DNA of 64,000 nt from Acetobacterium fimetarium. Lineage in GTDB: Bacteria; Bacillota; Clostridia; Eubacteriales; Eubacteriaceae. The position numbers and the translations under genes are program-made. The notes beneath the pieces are model-generated. The model saw only the letters and a program-made list of their open reading frames with translations. It did not search any database and had not been told where the DNA came from. Shown here piece after piece: positions 34,590-42,917 of this stretch (position 1 is the stretch's first letter; every line of letters starts with the position of its first letter). The stretch lies in assembly GCF_014284475.1 (NCBI RefSeq), contig NZ_WJBC01000004.1:62001-126000 (forward strand), in the 5' to 3' direction.

Positions 34590-34598
34590 ATTATAACA
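34590..34598 (-). promoter_or_regulatory. Extended -10 promoter element of the cbiN leader
   Basis: TGTTATAAT on the minus strand, in the same position relative to the riboswitch as before hemA. Confidence 0.55.
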
Positions 34599-34701
34599 TG
34601 GTTTACTTAAAAGTACAGTTTTTTTTTGCGTGCGTCCCTTCCGCTAAAACAACTGCAGGCGTTTCAGCTTTCTCTTTATATCTGTTACTGCTTATCGTTT
34701 T

Positions 34702-36402
34702 TCACTTCTTTTTCGCCATCAATTGGCTCACTACAAGTTTGGACATGTTATCCGGATTTTGAGCTTTTACTATGGCATAAGCATATTGTGGTGAAAAAGG
34801 TTTGGGATAGTACGCTATATATCGTTCTTCCCAATATGAAGGTGCATACTTTTCTTTGGCATGATGAAGTGCCTTAAAATCATAGGCATCATTCATATTG
34901 TTATAAACATAGGCAAAGAGTTTTTCATTGATCGTTTTTTTATCTCCTGAAGCCACATTATAGAGTGGCGACAGTCCCATATTCACCAGCTGAACGCCTT
35001 CACTCTTAAACAGCATAAATGCCTCATAAATGATTTTTTCCAGAACGCCCTGAGGGGCATCATTTTTTCTTCTCGTAACATCAGCCAGATAAGCCGTTCC
35101 ATCTAAATAGGGCAGAAAGACAACAAAACCAAGCATTTCTCCCTGATCATTCCTGGCATAGAAGTACCGCCGATCAAGGGGATTGTCAAGTCCGATGCCG
35201 CCTAACATGAACGTCATTTCCGATGCTTTCTTGCTACTAACCCATTCTTCCGATATTTCCAGTATTTCTTTTTCAATTTCCGGATCATGCGATTTTTCTG
35301 GTTCATATTCCGAAACAGAAATTCCGGCCTTGTTGGCATGATTGATCGCTGCCCTTACCTTGGCGACCTTACCGCCGGCAAGGCTGTATGCAGACAGATC
35401 AAAGCAGGCATCTTCGCCATACTTGACAATGCCAAATTGAGCGGCTTTGTATAAATCAAGAAAATAATCGGTCACATTGAGCAGTAGAACATCAAGGCCG
35501 TTCTGTTTCGAGAAAGTCAGCAGTTCAGTTAAAAAAGCAAATCCGTCAGTTTTTTTACAAATGATATCACCACAGCAAACCAGAACTTTACCCACGATGG
35601 TGTAAGAGCATAGGCCTTCAACAGTTTTGCTGAAAAAATAGCGTTTGTCATTTTCAAGCGACAGGTAAGACATCGGGTTTTGTCCGTACTCAAGCACAAT
35701 TTTACGGACCCTTTCCTTGTCATGTTTATCATGAATATGATCGTATATCAGCGGTTTCATCAGCAGCAGTGCCGAAGCAAAAATGCAGATCCAGTTTAAA
35801 ACAATCAGGGAATCCGCATAAATCTGGCCCAGATTATTCTTGATGTCCAGTACCGAAGTGTCCATAAAAATCAGTAAGTTCACTGATCCCAAGAGCGCAT
35901 TGTAAATGGTATGGACATCATTGATATGCGCTCGCATGATGTAAAGACCGATTGAAGCATTTGCGATCAGCAGTGCAAATGAAATGCCGATGAATATCAA
36001 CGCCCATTTCAGCGTTACCCGGTTTGATACTCTTGAAAAATCCCGATAGGAAAACAGCAGCACTAAAAGCACCAGCGACTCGATGATGATAATAGGTACG
36101 GTGAATTTATGAAAATGTCCAATTTCCGAAATTAAAGCAGCAAACAGCACAAAGACTTCAATAATCCAGGCATTGCGAATCCGCTTGTACAGGCTGTAGG
36201 CCAGAAGCAGCATCAGCAGGCCGAGCAGGAAAGACAATACGCCATGGGTTATCGCCACATTCGGATCGATCATTTGACCGTAGATATGCTCAAACGCTCT
36301 GGCAAACTTGAGCGGCAGCGCAGCAAACAGTTTTCCCAGTCCGATAATCACCAGCAGCATAATCGCAAAATTCTGAATTTGCCGTCTTATGAATATATTC
36401 AT
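34702..36402 (-). CDS. Membrane protein with MprF-type C-terminal acyltransferase domain (DUF2156)
   Basis: A 566-residue protein. About five or six membrane segments in residues 1-235 precede a soluble GNAT-like domain (about 240-566) of the type found at the C-terminus of phosphatidylglycerol lysyltransferase MprF (GQNPMSYLSLENDKRYFFS; AKVRAAINHANKAGI; LVNMGLSPLYNV). MprF adds Lys or Ala from tRNA to phosphatidylglycerol, lowering surface charge. The usual eight-helix N-terminal flippase domain is replaced by a shorter membrane region here. It sits next to a BceAB module, which fits a cationic-peptide or envelope defence role, but the substrate is not shown. Confidence 0.8.
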   Translation of the reverse strand: MNIFIRRQIQNFAIMLLVIIGLGKLFAALPLKFARAFEHIYGQMIDPNVAITHGVLSFLLGLLMLLLAYSLYKRIRNAWIIEVFVLFAALISEIGHFHKFTVPIIIIESLVLLVLLFSYRDFSRVSNRVTLKWALIFIGISFALLIANASIGLYIMRAHINDVHTIYNALLGSVNLLIFMDTSVLDIKNNLGQIYADSLIVLNWICIFASALLLMKPLIYDHIHDKHDKERVRKIVLEYGQNPMSYLSLENDKRYFFSKTVEGLCSYTIVGKVLVCCGDIICKKTDGFAFLTELLTFSKQNGLDVLLLNVTDYFLDLYKAAQFGIVKYGEDACFDLSAYSLAGGKVAKVRAAINHANKAGISVSEYEPEKSHDPEIEKEILEISEEWVSSKKASEMTFMLGGIGLDNPLDRRYFYARNDQGEMLGFVVFLPYLDGTAYLADVTRRKNDAPQGVLEKIIYEAFMLFKSEGVQLVNMGLSPLYNVASGDKKTINEKLFAYVYNNMNDAYDFKALHHAKEKYAPSYWEERYIAYYPKPFSPQYAYAIVKAQNPDNMSKLVVSQLMAKKK

Positions 36403-36588
36403 ATTTCACCTTATCTTTTTTTGTCTGTTCAGCAAAAGAAAAAATCTGTTGCGGATTTATCATTAAATCAAAAATCATAACGACTATTATAACGATCAAA
36501 TCTGAATTAATTCTATAATATCTGATCGTGTTTCATAATACGCAATGAACAATGAAGGCGATGAGAACCGCCCCGATCATGTTCATGT

Positions 36589-38574
36589 TTAGCGCACCAG
36601 TTTAAAATAGGCTTTTGCCGTCCACCAGTAGACCAGGGCATAGATTAAAGCATAAATGACAGTCACCGCAACCGTGCAGATCAAAATCAGGCCAGTGTCG
36701 GTCAGCCTGAAGGCCGCCAGCATCTTTGCCATCACCCGGAAGGCAAAGGCCACATGAACCGCCGCACCCGCAAGCGGCAGAAAGAATACCATCAGGATCT
36801 GTTTCCCAATGGTTTTTCGGACTTCCCTCTTATCCATTCCAACCTTCTGCATGATTTCAAAACGGGCCCGGTCTTCGTATCCTTCTGAAATCTGCTTGAA
36901 ATAGATAATCAGCACCGTAGCCATCATGAACATGGTCCCGAGAAAAATTCCGAGAAACAGAAAGCCGCCAAAAATTGAATACCAGCTAGCAAGTGACACA
37001 TAGTAGTTGCCCTGACTGATATCGGGGTTAATTCCTTCCACCTGCTGAAACAAATTATTCGAGAATGTCTGTTTGGCTTCGTCATTTCCTTCCAGATTGA
37101 AGAATTTTCCAAACGATAAATGGTTGTCCAATTTTTCAGGATTCAGAGTATTCTGAATTTCTGAAATAATTTCCTCATTTTCAACAATTATAAAAGCGGT
37201 CTTTTCAATGACTTCGGTTTTCTTTTTTTCAAGAGGAAAGGTCTGAAGCTCCTCTTTGACTGAAAAGCTGCGATCGCCAATATTCATGGTTTTTTCATTA
37301 TAGTTGTCTCCGATAGAGAAAATCAGAACCTCGTTTTCATTTAAAGTCACCGCTGTTTCACACATCTTGTTGTAGTCCGCCAGCGGAATCAGCCAGATAT
37401 CGGTTTCGCTTGTGTAATAATCGGCACTTCTTTCGTTCTCAGGCACCTGATCCGGCCTGAAAGTATCCCCTTCCTGAAAAGCGGTTGCATTTCCCAGCTT
37501 AATATCATTCCGGTTCAGCAGCTTCACGTCATACAGATTTGCCGTATTCACTATCGTTTCATCGACCCGTGCTTCATCATTCTCGGTGATTTCGCCCATG
37601 ATTGAATTGTCGAAAATATACATGTCCCGCATCATACTTTCCTGTCCGACATAAAGGGATACAGTGGTGGAAATAGTCACCAGCACCATCGTTGACAGAA
37701 TGCAGATGTTGGCCAGACCAACGGCATTCTGCTTCATCCGGTAGATCATGCCGGAAACAGAAATGAAATTACGGGATTGATAATAAAAGTCTTTATTCTT
37801 TTTCAGAACTTTCAGAAAAGCAATGCTGCCTGACGTGAACAAGGCATAGGTGCCGATGATGACAAAAATGACTGCCACAAAGAACAGGACAATGGCTTCG
37901 ATGGGCGATTTCACTGTCAGTGCAATGCCGTAGCCGATTGCCAGCGCGATCACACCAATCAGTGTGATGATCCATGAGGATTTCGGTTCTTTTTCGCCGT
38001 GTTCGCCGCCCCGCAGCAGATTGATGGGATTGGCCATTTTCACCTGGAGAAAATTAGTCACCAGCGTCAGGAAAAAGATCGCCAGAAAAACGCCAGCGGT
38101 AATCAGCAGCCCCCTGCCATCGATATAAAACTGAATGGGGGTGGTAAAATGGAGCAATTTGAGCAACAACAAATACAAAAGCTTACCGATCAGAATTCCG
38201 CCCAGCAGTCCGAGGGTCAGACTTGTCACCGTCACCACCACGGTTTCATAAAATAGTACCCGGGCAATGTGCTTTTTTTCAAGCCCCAGGATGCTGTACA
38301 GTCCCAGTTCTTTTTTACGCCGCTTGATCAGAAAACTGTTGGTATAGAAAAGAAAGATCACCGAAAAGACGCCGATCACGATGGTTCCCAGAAACAGGAT
38401 CGTCTTGAGATTATATGAACCGGGCATCTCATCCAGTCCTTTGTTTCCGTAAAAGGAGATCATCGTATAGAAAGCAATGACCGAACCGATGCAGGTCAGG
38501 ATATACGGCACATAGGTGTCAGCGTTTTTTTTCAGATTGATCAGTGCCATCTTGGGGTAAAAAATCTTATTCAC
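36589..38574 (-). CDS. BceB-type ABC transporter permease
   Basis: FtsX/MacB-like permease of the antimicrobial-peptide detoxification (Bce) family. It is 661 residues with the characteristic layout: one N-terminal helix, a three-helix FtsX block (about 50-190), further helices, a large extracytoplasmic domain (about 310-520) between helices VII and VIII, and a C-terminal three-helix block. The N-terminus FYPKMALINLKKNADTYVPYILTC is typical. It overlaps the ATPase gene by 8 nt. Peptide specificity cannot be read from the sequence. Confidence 0.88.
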   Translation of the reverse strand: MNKIFYPKMALINLKKNADTYVPYILTCIGSVIAFYTMISFYGNKGLDEMPGSYNLKTILFLGTIVIGVFSVIFLFYTNSFLIKRRKKELGLYSILGLEKKHIARVLFYETVVVTVTSLTLGLLGGILIGKLLYLLLLKLLHFTTPIQFYIDGRGLLITAGVFLAIFFLTLVTNFLQVKMANPINLLRGGEHGEKEPKSSWIITLIGVIALAIGYGIALTVKSPIEAIVLFFVAVIFVIIGTYALFTSGSIAFLKVLKKNKDFYYQSRNFISVSGMIYRMKQNAVGLANICILSTMVLVTISTTVSLYVGQESMMRDMYIFDNSIMGEITENDEARVDETIVNTANLYDVKLLNRNDIKLGNATAFQEGDTFRPDQVPENERSADYYTSETDIWLIPLADYNKMCETAVTLNENEVLIFSIGDNYNEKTMNIGDRSFSVKEELQTFPLEKKKTEVIEKTAFIIVENEEIISEIQNTLNPEKLDNHLSFGKFFNLEGNDEAKQTFSNNLFQQVEGINPDISQGNYYVSLASWYSIFGGFLFLGIFLGTMFMMATVLIIYFKQISEGYEDRARFEIMQKVGMDKREVRKTIGKQILMVFFLPLAGAAVHVAFAFRVMAKMLAAFRLTDTGLILICTVAVTVIYALIYALVYWWTAKAYFKLVR

Positions 38575-39334
38575 CCTTCACACCCCCAGTTGCCAGCACC
38601 GTGAGCGTCATGGAAATCTTCTGATACATCTCATCGTTATTCATCGCTCCGCGGTAAATCTGGTTGTAGATTTCGCCGTCTTTGATAAAGAGTACCCGTT
38701 TGGCATGGCTAGCCGCGGCAACGCTGTGGGTTACCATCAGAATGGTCTGACCGGCCTCATTGATGTCCGAAAAAATCTTCAGCAGATTCATCGCCGCCCT
38801 GGAATCCAGGGCCCCGGTCGGCTCATCTGCCAGAATCAGTTTCGGCTTTGTTATCAGCGCCCTGGCCACTGCCGTCCGCTGTTTCTGCCCGCCCGAAACC
38901 TCGTATGGGTACTTCTCCAGAATTTCACCAATCCCCAGCTTCTTTGACAGCGGTTTTAGCCGTTTGTTCATCTCCTCAAACGGTTTCTGGGACAGCACCA
39001 GAGGCAGAAAAATATTATCCTGGATGGAAAAAGTATCCAGCAGATTGAAGTCCTGAAAAACAAAGCCCAGATTGTCCCGACGGAAAGCCGAGATCTCGCG
39101 GTCTTCAATTTTTACAATATTTTTCCCGTCGAGAAAAACCTCTCCGCCGGTAGGTTTGTCCAGCGATGCCAGAATATTCAAAAGGGTCGTTTTCCCCGAA
39201 CCGGATTCCCCCATAATCGCCAGGTATTCGCCCTGTTCCACCGAAAAGCTGACGTTGCTCAAGGCCTGAACCTGATTTCCGCCGAAACGGGTGGTATAAA
39301 TTTTCTGTAAACTCTTTACTTCTAAAAGACTCAT
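38567..39334 (-). CDS. BceA-type ABC transporter ATP-binding protein
   Basis: ATPase partner of the BceB-like permease. It is 255 residues, with Walker A GESGSGKTTLLNIL, Q-loop FQDFNLLDTFSIQDNI (a phrase typical of Bce ATPases), signature VSGGQKQRTAVARAL and Walker B LILADEPTGALD. It starts after palindromic element H and overlaps the permease gene by 8 nt. Confidence 0.92.
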   Translation of the reverse strand: MSLLEVKSLQKIYTTRFGGNQVQALSNVSFSVEQGEYLAIMGESGSGKTTLLNILASLDKPTGGEVFLDGKNIVKIEDREISAFRRDNLGFVFQDFNLLDTFSIQDNIFLPLVLSQKPFEEMNKRLKPLSKKLGIGEILEKYPYEVSGGQKQRTAVARALITKPKLILADEPTGALDSRAAMNLLKIFSDINEAGQTILMVTHSVAAASHAKRVLFIKDGEIYNQIYRGAMNNDEMYQKISMTLTVLATGGVKGE

Positions 39335-39359
39335 TGTTGCCTCCTTCTTTTATTACACT

Positions 39360-39526
39360 TTTGATAATTGCAAAATTCAAAACCACGAACATTGGTGGCT
39401 TTGGGTTCAGTTTCCACAAACAATTTTGTAACGTGTAGGCGAACAGTCCTAAGACTGTCCGCCGTACAGTGTAAAAATTGTTTCGTGCGAAACTGGACCC
39501 AAAGCTCACGGTACTTTCGCAATTAC
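39360..39526 (+). repeat. Palindromic intergenic element, copy H (subtype 1)
   Basis: 167-bp copy between bceS and bceA. Termini TAATTGCAAAA and TTTCGCAATTA. The central loop is CTAA instead of GATA (GGCGAACAGTC - CTAA - GACTGTCCGCC). Flanked by 7-bp direct repeats TTACACT at 39353-39359 and 39527-39533. Confidence 0.9.
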
Positions 39527-39541
39527 TTACACTCAGTATAA

Positions 39542-39584
39542 TAAAAAGGGAAATGCCCCACCATAGCCCTGGCTTACATTTCCC
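39542..39584 (-). terminator. Terminator after the BceS-like kinase
   Basis: Minus strand GGGAAATG ... CATTTCCC followed by TTTTTATT, 25 nt after the kinase stop. It separates the regulatory genes from the transporter genes. Confidence 0.75.
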
Positions 39585-39609
39585 GGTTCAAACTTACAGT
39601 TTTGTAAGG

Positions 39610-40626
39610 TTAGAATAATTCCATCTCTTTTCTGGACAGATCAATTTTTATTTTTGTGCCCGTTCCCAGCTGGGACTCCACCGCGATGGGGTGAGCCAGT
39701 TTATCCAAAACCGACTTGACGAGATAAAGACCGATTCCTGTGGACTTCTGATCCATTCGTCCGTTGTATCCCGTAAAGCCGCGGTCAAAAATCCGATCGA
39801 TGTCTTCAGGATGAATCCCCACGCCGGTATCTGCAACAACCAGTGTTTGTTCAGCGTCATCAGCCAGATAAATCGATATTTTCCCCTGCCTGGTATACTT
39901 CAGCGCATTGGAAAGAACCTGTTCCAGGCAAAATGCCAGCCATTTTTGATCCGTGAGCACGACAGAGTCCATTTCCTTCAGATCAAGGGATATCCGCTTA
40001 TTGATGAAAATCATGCTGTATTTTTTGACACTCTCCTGAATCAGCGGCAGCAGCTCGTATTCCTTGAGAACCATATCCGCCGCCATGCTTTCCAGCCGCA
40101 GATACTGAAGCACCATTTCGACGTATTCCTTGATTTTAAACAGCTCCTGACGCAGCTCAGCCCGGTGATTAAAGCTGTCTTCAGCTGACTGCAGCAGCAG
40201 ATCCATTGCCGAGATCGGCGTCTTGATCTGATGCGCCCACAGCGTGTAATAATCATTGAGCTCTTTTTTGCTGTTCGCAGACCTGAAAGCAAGCTCGAAG
40301 CGGCTGTCCACCAGGGCTTTTACGACTTGCTGATACTCTTCTTCAATCCCGTCTTTCGGCTTCGGCAAGGGCTTCAATTCCACCAGCGCAGCATCCCTGA
40401 CTTCTCTGAGCGTTCGCAGTTTCCGGTAATAGGCGACAAAATCCGCTGCTCCAAAAATCAGAGCCAGCGTTCCGATCAGCTGGATGCTGTAAATCAATGG
40501 TTCCGGATCCAGCCCGTACAAATAATACACCATGACAACGATAAAAACAAACAACGCAAAGGCCAGAATCACCTTGATCCGCGCCTTCAGATAAGCAACG
40601 ATGACGGCCCCCAATGAATCCTTCAT
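39610..40626 (-). CDS. BceS-type sensor histidine kinase
   Basis: Intramembrane-sensing histidine kinase that responds to flux through the BceAB transporter. It is 338 residues from the ATG at 40626, one nucleotide after the regulator's TGA, with a GGTGGAGG site. Two short membrane helices (about 14-31 and 36-55) have almost no extracellular loop. The phosphoacceptor box is WAHQIKTPISAMDL, the N box VLSNALKYT, and the G boxes VADTGVGI and STGIGLYLVKSVL, all intact. This contrasts with the degenerate kinase at 13299. Confidence 0.92.
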   Translation of the reverse strand: MKDSLGAVIVAYLKARIKVILAFALFVFIVVMVYYLYGLDPEPLIYSIQLIGTLALIFGAADFVAYYRKLRTLREVRDAALVELKPLPKPKDGIEEEYQQVVKALVDSRFELAFRSANSKKELNDYYTLWAHQIKTPISAMDLLLQSAEDSFNHRAELRQELFKIKEYVEMVLQYLRLESMAADMVLKEYELLPLIQESVKKYSMIFINKRISLDLKEMDSVVLTDQKWLAFCLEQVLSNALKYTRQGKISIYLADDAEQTLVVADTGVGIHPEDIDRIFDRGFTGYNGRMDQKSTGIGLYLVKSVLDKLAHPIAVESQLGTGTKIKIDLSRKEMELF

Positions 40627-40627
40627 A

Positions 40628-41302
40628 TCAGTCCTCCACCAGATAGCCGATTCCTTTTTTGGTGGTAATAAACCCCTCAAGTCCTTCTTCATCCAGTTTT
40701 TTCCTGAGCCGGGCGATGTTCACGGTCAGGGTATTGTCATCCACAAAGCAATTGTCATCCCAGAGATGCGTCATCATCTGATCCCGCGAAACGACTTTGC
40801 CCTTGTTTTCCATGAGAATCTGGAGAATACGGAAATCATTTTTGGTCAGCTCTACCTTTTTATCCTGAACCATCAGACAGGTATCCGAAAGATTCAGAAT
40901 GGCGCCCCGGTGCTCCAGCAGATTGGCCTCGCCCTGAAATGAATAGGCCCGACGCAGGATTGCCTGAACCTTGGCTACCAGCACATTCAAATCAAACGGC
41001 TTGGCAATAAAATCGTCACCGCCCATGTTCATGGCCATGACAATATTCATGTTGTCGCTGGTGGATGAAATAAAGATGATCGGAACCTTGGACAGTTTTC
41101 TGATCTCTGTGCACCAATGATAGCCGTTAAACAGCGGCAGCGCAATGTCCATCAGTATCAGCTGCGGTGAAAAGCGGACAAACTGGTCGATGATGCCATT
41201 GAAATCCTCCACCAGTTCCACTTCATAACCCCAGTTCTGCAGAAATTTCATTACTGAATTGGCAATTATCCCGTCATCCTCGACAATTAGAATTTTATAC
41301 AT
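40628..41302 (-). CDS. BceR-type response regulator
   Basis: OmpR/PhoB-class DNA-binding response regulator. It is 224 residues from the ATG at 41302 (MYKILIVEDDGII) with a GGGGTGG site. The receiver domain has the acidic pair VEDD, phospho-Asp in LILMDIALPLFNG and the Lys in FIAKPFDLNVL. The winged-helix output domain has LTKNDFRILQILMENKG and NTLTVNIARLRKKL, ending TTKKGIGYLVED. It is expected to activate bceAB in response to peptide antibiotics. Confidence 0.93.
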   Translation of the reverse strand: MYKILIVEDDGIIANSVMKFLQNWGYEVELVEDFNGIIDQFVRFSPQLILMDIALPLFNGYHWCTEIRKLSKVPIIFISSTSDNMNIVMAMNMGGDDFIAKPFDLNVLVAKVQAILRRAYSFQGEANLLEHRGAILNLSDTCLMVQDKKVELTKNDFRILQILMENKGKVVSRDQMMTHLWDDNCFVDDNTLTVNIARLRKKLDEEGLEGFITTKKGIGYLVED

Positions 41303-41453
41303 AACATCCACCCCGACTTTTCTTATTCTTCCTGGTTTAATTATAATTGATCTGACGGAAAATTCACAGTGCAAATATTCCCGGCAATTTAAACCACTCG
41401 GCTACTGTCAAAACAGTTAAAGTATGTTTTTCTGGGTAAAAAGAAAATATAGG

Positions 41454-41716
41454 TTGGCAGTTGCGAATCTCATAAACATCGAACAATTATTGCTTTGCGA
41501 TTAGTTTCCACAACCAGTTTTGTAACGTGTAGGCGAACAGTTTGAAAAACTGTCCGCCGTACAGTGTAAAAAATCCGCGAAGGCAACGAGCCAATCACAA
41601 GCTTGCTTGTAGTTGGCGACTGCCCGCGACCTCGAAGAAATTCGCGTAGCGATTTCTTCTGGTGGTTCGTGCGAAACTGATTGCAAAGCTAACGGAACTT
41701 TCGCAACTACTTAAGC
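41454..41716 (+). repeat. Palindromic intergenic element, copy J (subtype 1) carrying a nested ~91-bp insertion
   Basis: Termini AGTTGCGAATC and TTTCGCAACTA. The central hairpin has diverged (GGCGAACAG - TTTGAAAAA - CTGTCCGCC). Between 41571 and 41661 the 3' arm is interrupted by foreign sequence with its own stems (GCCAATCACAAGC / GCTTGTAGTTGGC and GAAGAAAT-TCGCGTAGCG-ATTTCTTC). The arm resumes with GGTTCGTGCGAAACT. Flanked by 9-bp direct repeats with one mismatch, AAATATAGG at 41445-41453 and AAATATTGG at 41717-41725. Without the insert it would be about 172 bp. Confidence 0.88.
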
Positions 41717-41764
41717 AAATATTGGAATTTGGAAATACGTTTTGAATTTAAGGGGGTGTCAGTG

Positions 41765-42778
41765 ATGAATGATCAGGACGAACATACTAATGAAGAAGCG
41801 GATGAAAGAAAAGCGTCTGACCAGATTCGGAAACGAAAAATAATTATTATCATCCTGAGTGTGCTCATCGGTATCCTGGTTCTGGGGATCCTGGGCTATG
41901 TTGTTTTCAGGCAAATGCAGCCTTCAGATTCAATCCAGGGCACGAAGGATAAAATTGAAACGACCACCAGCAAAGAAGAACTCAAAAAACTCTACGATGA
42001 ATTAATCCGTTCCTCAGTGGCCGCCGGCGCATCCGAAGCCGAGATCCTCGCTTTACTGGAACAAGCAGCCACTGAAACCGGAGATCAAAGCTATCTGGCG
42101 CAGAAAGACAGCTACACGATTAAAAATCCCAGCTTCAGCCTGGCTCCCGGAACCTATCAGGGTGCTCAAAGTCTGGGCATCAGTAAGGGGAATTCTGCCG
42201 ATGCGGTTTTTTACACCACCGACGGCAGTCGTCCAACCACCGGCTCTACCGAGTACACCACACCCATCAGCCTGCCGGAGGGAACAACAACGGTAAAAGC
42301 CGTTGAAGTCAATACCAAAGGCCTGATCAGCCCGGTTCTGGAAGGTCAGTACATCATCGCACCGGCCACCACGACCGAAACCCAAAGTAATCTGACTTCG
42401 CAGGAATTCATCGATAAAGTCTACGGGGTCTGGTACGCTCAGGAACCTGAGCACAATGTTGTCGTGACCATTTCCGACAGTGAGTTTACCTTTACCCGTT
42501 ATTATATCGATGGTGTCATTAACGGGCCCTACACCGTTGTCAGCACAACGGATAACGGCGGAACCATCAGCGCCCCGGGCTATGTTGAAGGCCATTACAT
42601 GGGCGATATCCTGGTGCAAATTGACTTCGGCGTTCTCGGCGACAATAAAATCAACATCAACAGCAACGCCAACGGCAACAACTGGGGAGAATACCGTGCT
42701 GCTGAGTATCTCGGCAGCGGCCAGTACCGCCTGCCGTTTGATCCCGGCGGCGGTGGTGATATTGTCGTCTTGAATTAA
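41765..42778 (+). CDS. Membrane-anchored surface protein with a chitobiase C-terminal-type domain
   Basis: A 337-residue protein from the ATG at 41765, which has a GGGGGTG site; an in-frame ATG at 41729 lacks one. A charged cytoplasmic N-terminus (about 1-33) is followed by one membrane helix (about 34-55). An acidic linker of about 60 residues comes next. Residues about 115-195 match the CHB_HEX_C fold (YTTDGSRPT, TTVKAVEVNTKGLISP), a beta-sandwich often appended to secreted proteins. The C-terminal about 125 residues are soluble and unassigned (WYAQEPEHNVVVTISDSEFTF). Probably exposed outside the cell. Function unknown. A strong terminator follows. Confidence 0.75.
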   Translation: MNDQDEHTNEEADERKASDQIRKRKIIIIILSVLIGILVLGILGYVVFRQMQPSDSIQGTKDKIETTTSKEELKKLYDELIRSSVAAGASEAEILALLEQAATETGDQSYLAQKDSYTIKNPSFSLAPGTYQGAQSLGISKGNSADAVFYTTDGSRPTTGSTEYTTPISLPEGTTTVKAVEVNTKGLISPVLEGQYIIAPATTTETQSNLTSQEFIDKVYGVWYAQEPEHNVVVTISDSEFTFTRYYIDGVINGPYTVVSTTDNGGTISAPGYVEGHYMGDILVQIDFGVLGDNKININSNANGNNWGEYRAAEYLGSGQYRLPFDPGGGGDIVVLN

Positions 42779-42791
42779 ATTGATGTTTATG

Positions 42792-42847
42792 CAAAAAAGC
42801 GAAAACTTCCGATCAAAACAAATTGGAAGTTTCCGCTTTTTTTACTT
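42792..42847. terminator. Terminator, likely bidirectional
   Basis: AAAAAGCG-AAAACTTCC ... GGAAGTTTCCGCTTTTTTT hairpin between convergent genes. Confidence 0.85.
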
Positions 42848-42917
42848 TTTTTTGACTCAAAAACATCGCCACTGAACTAACATGACTCATCCAGAGTTCC
42901 TATCGATCATCACTTTT

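Noticed and set aside
34568-34877. Plus-strand frames over the cbiN promoter region and the end of the MprF-like gene
   Set aside because: They run antisense through the promoter and a real gene, with no good ribosome-binding site.
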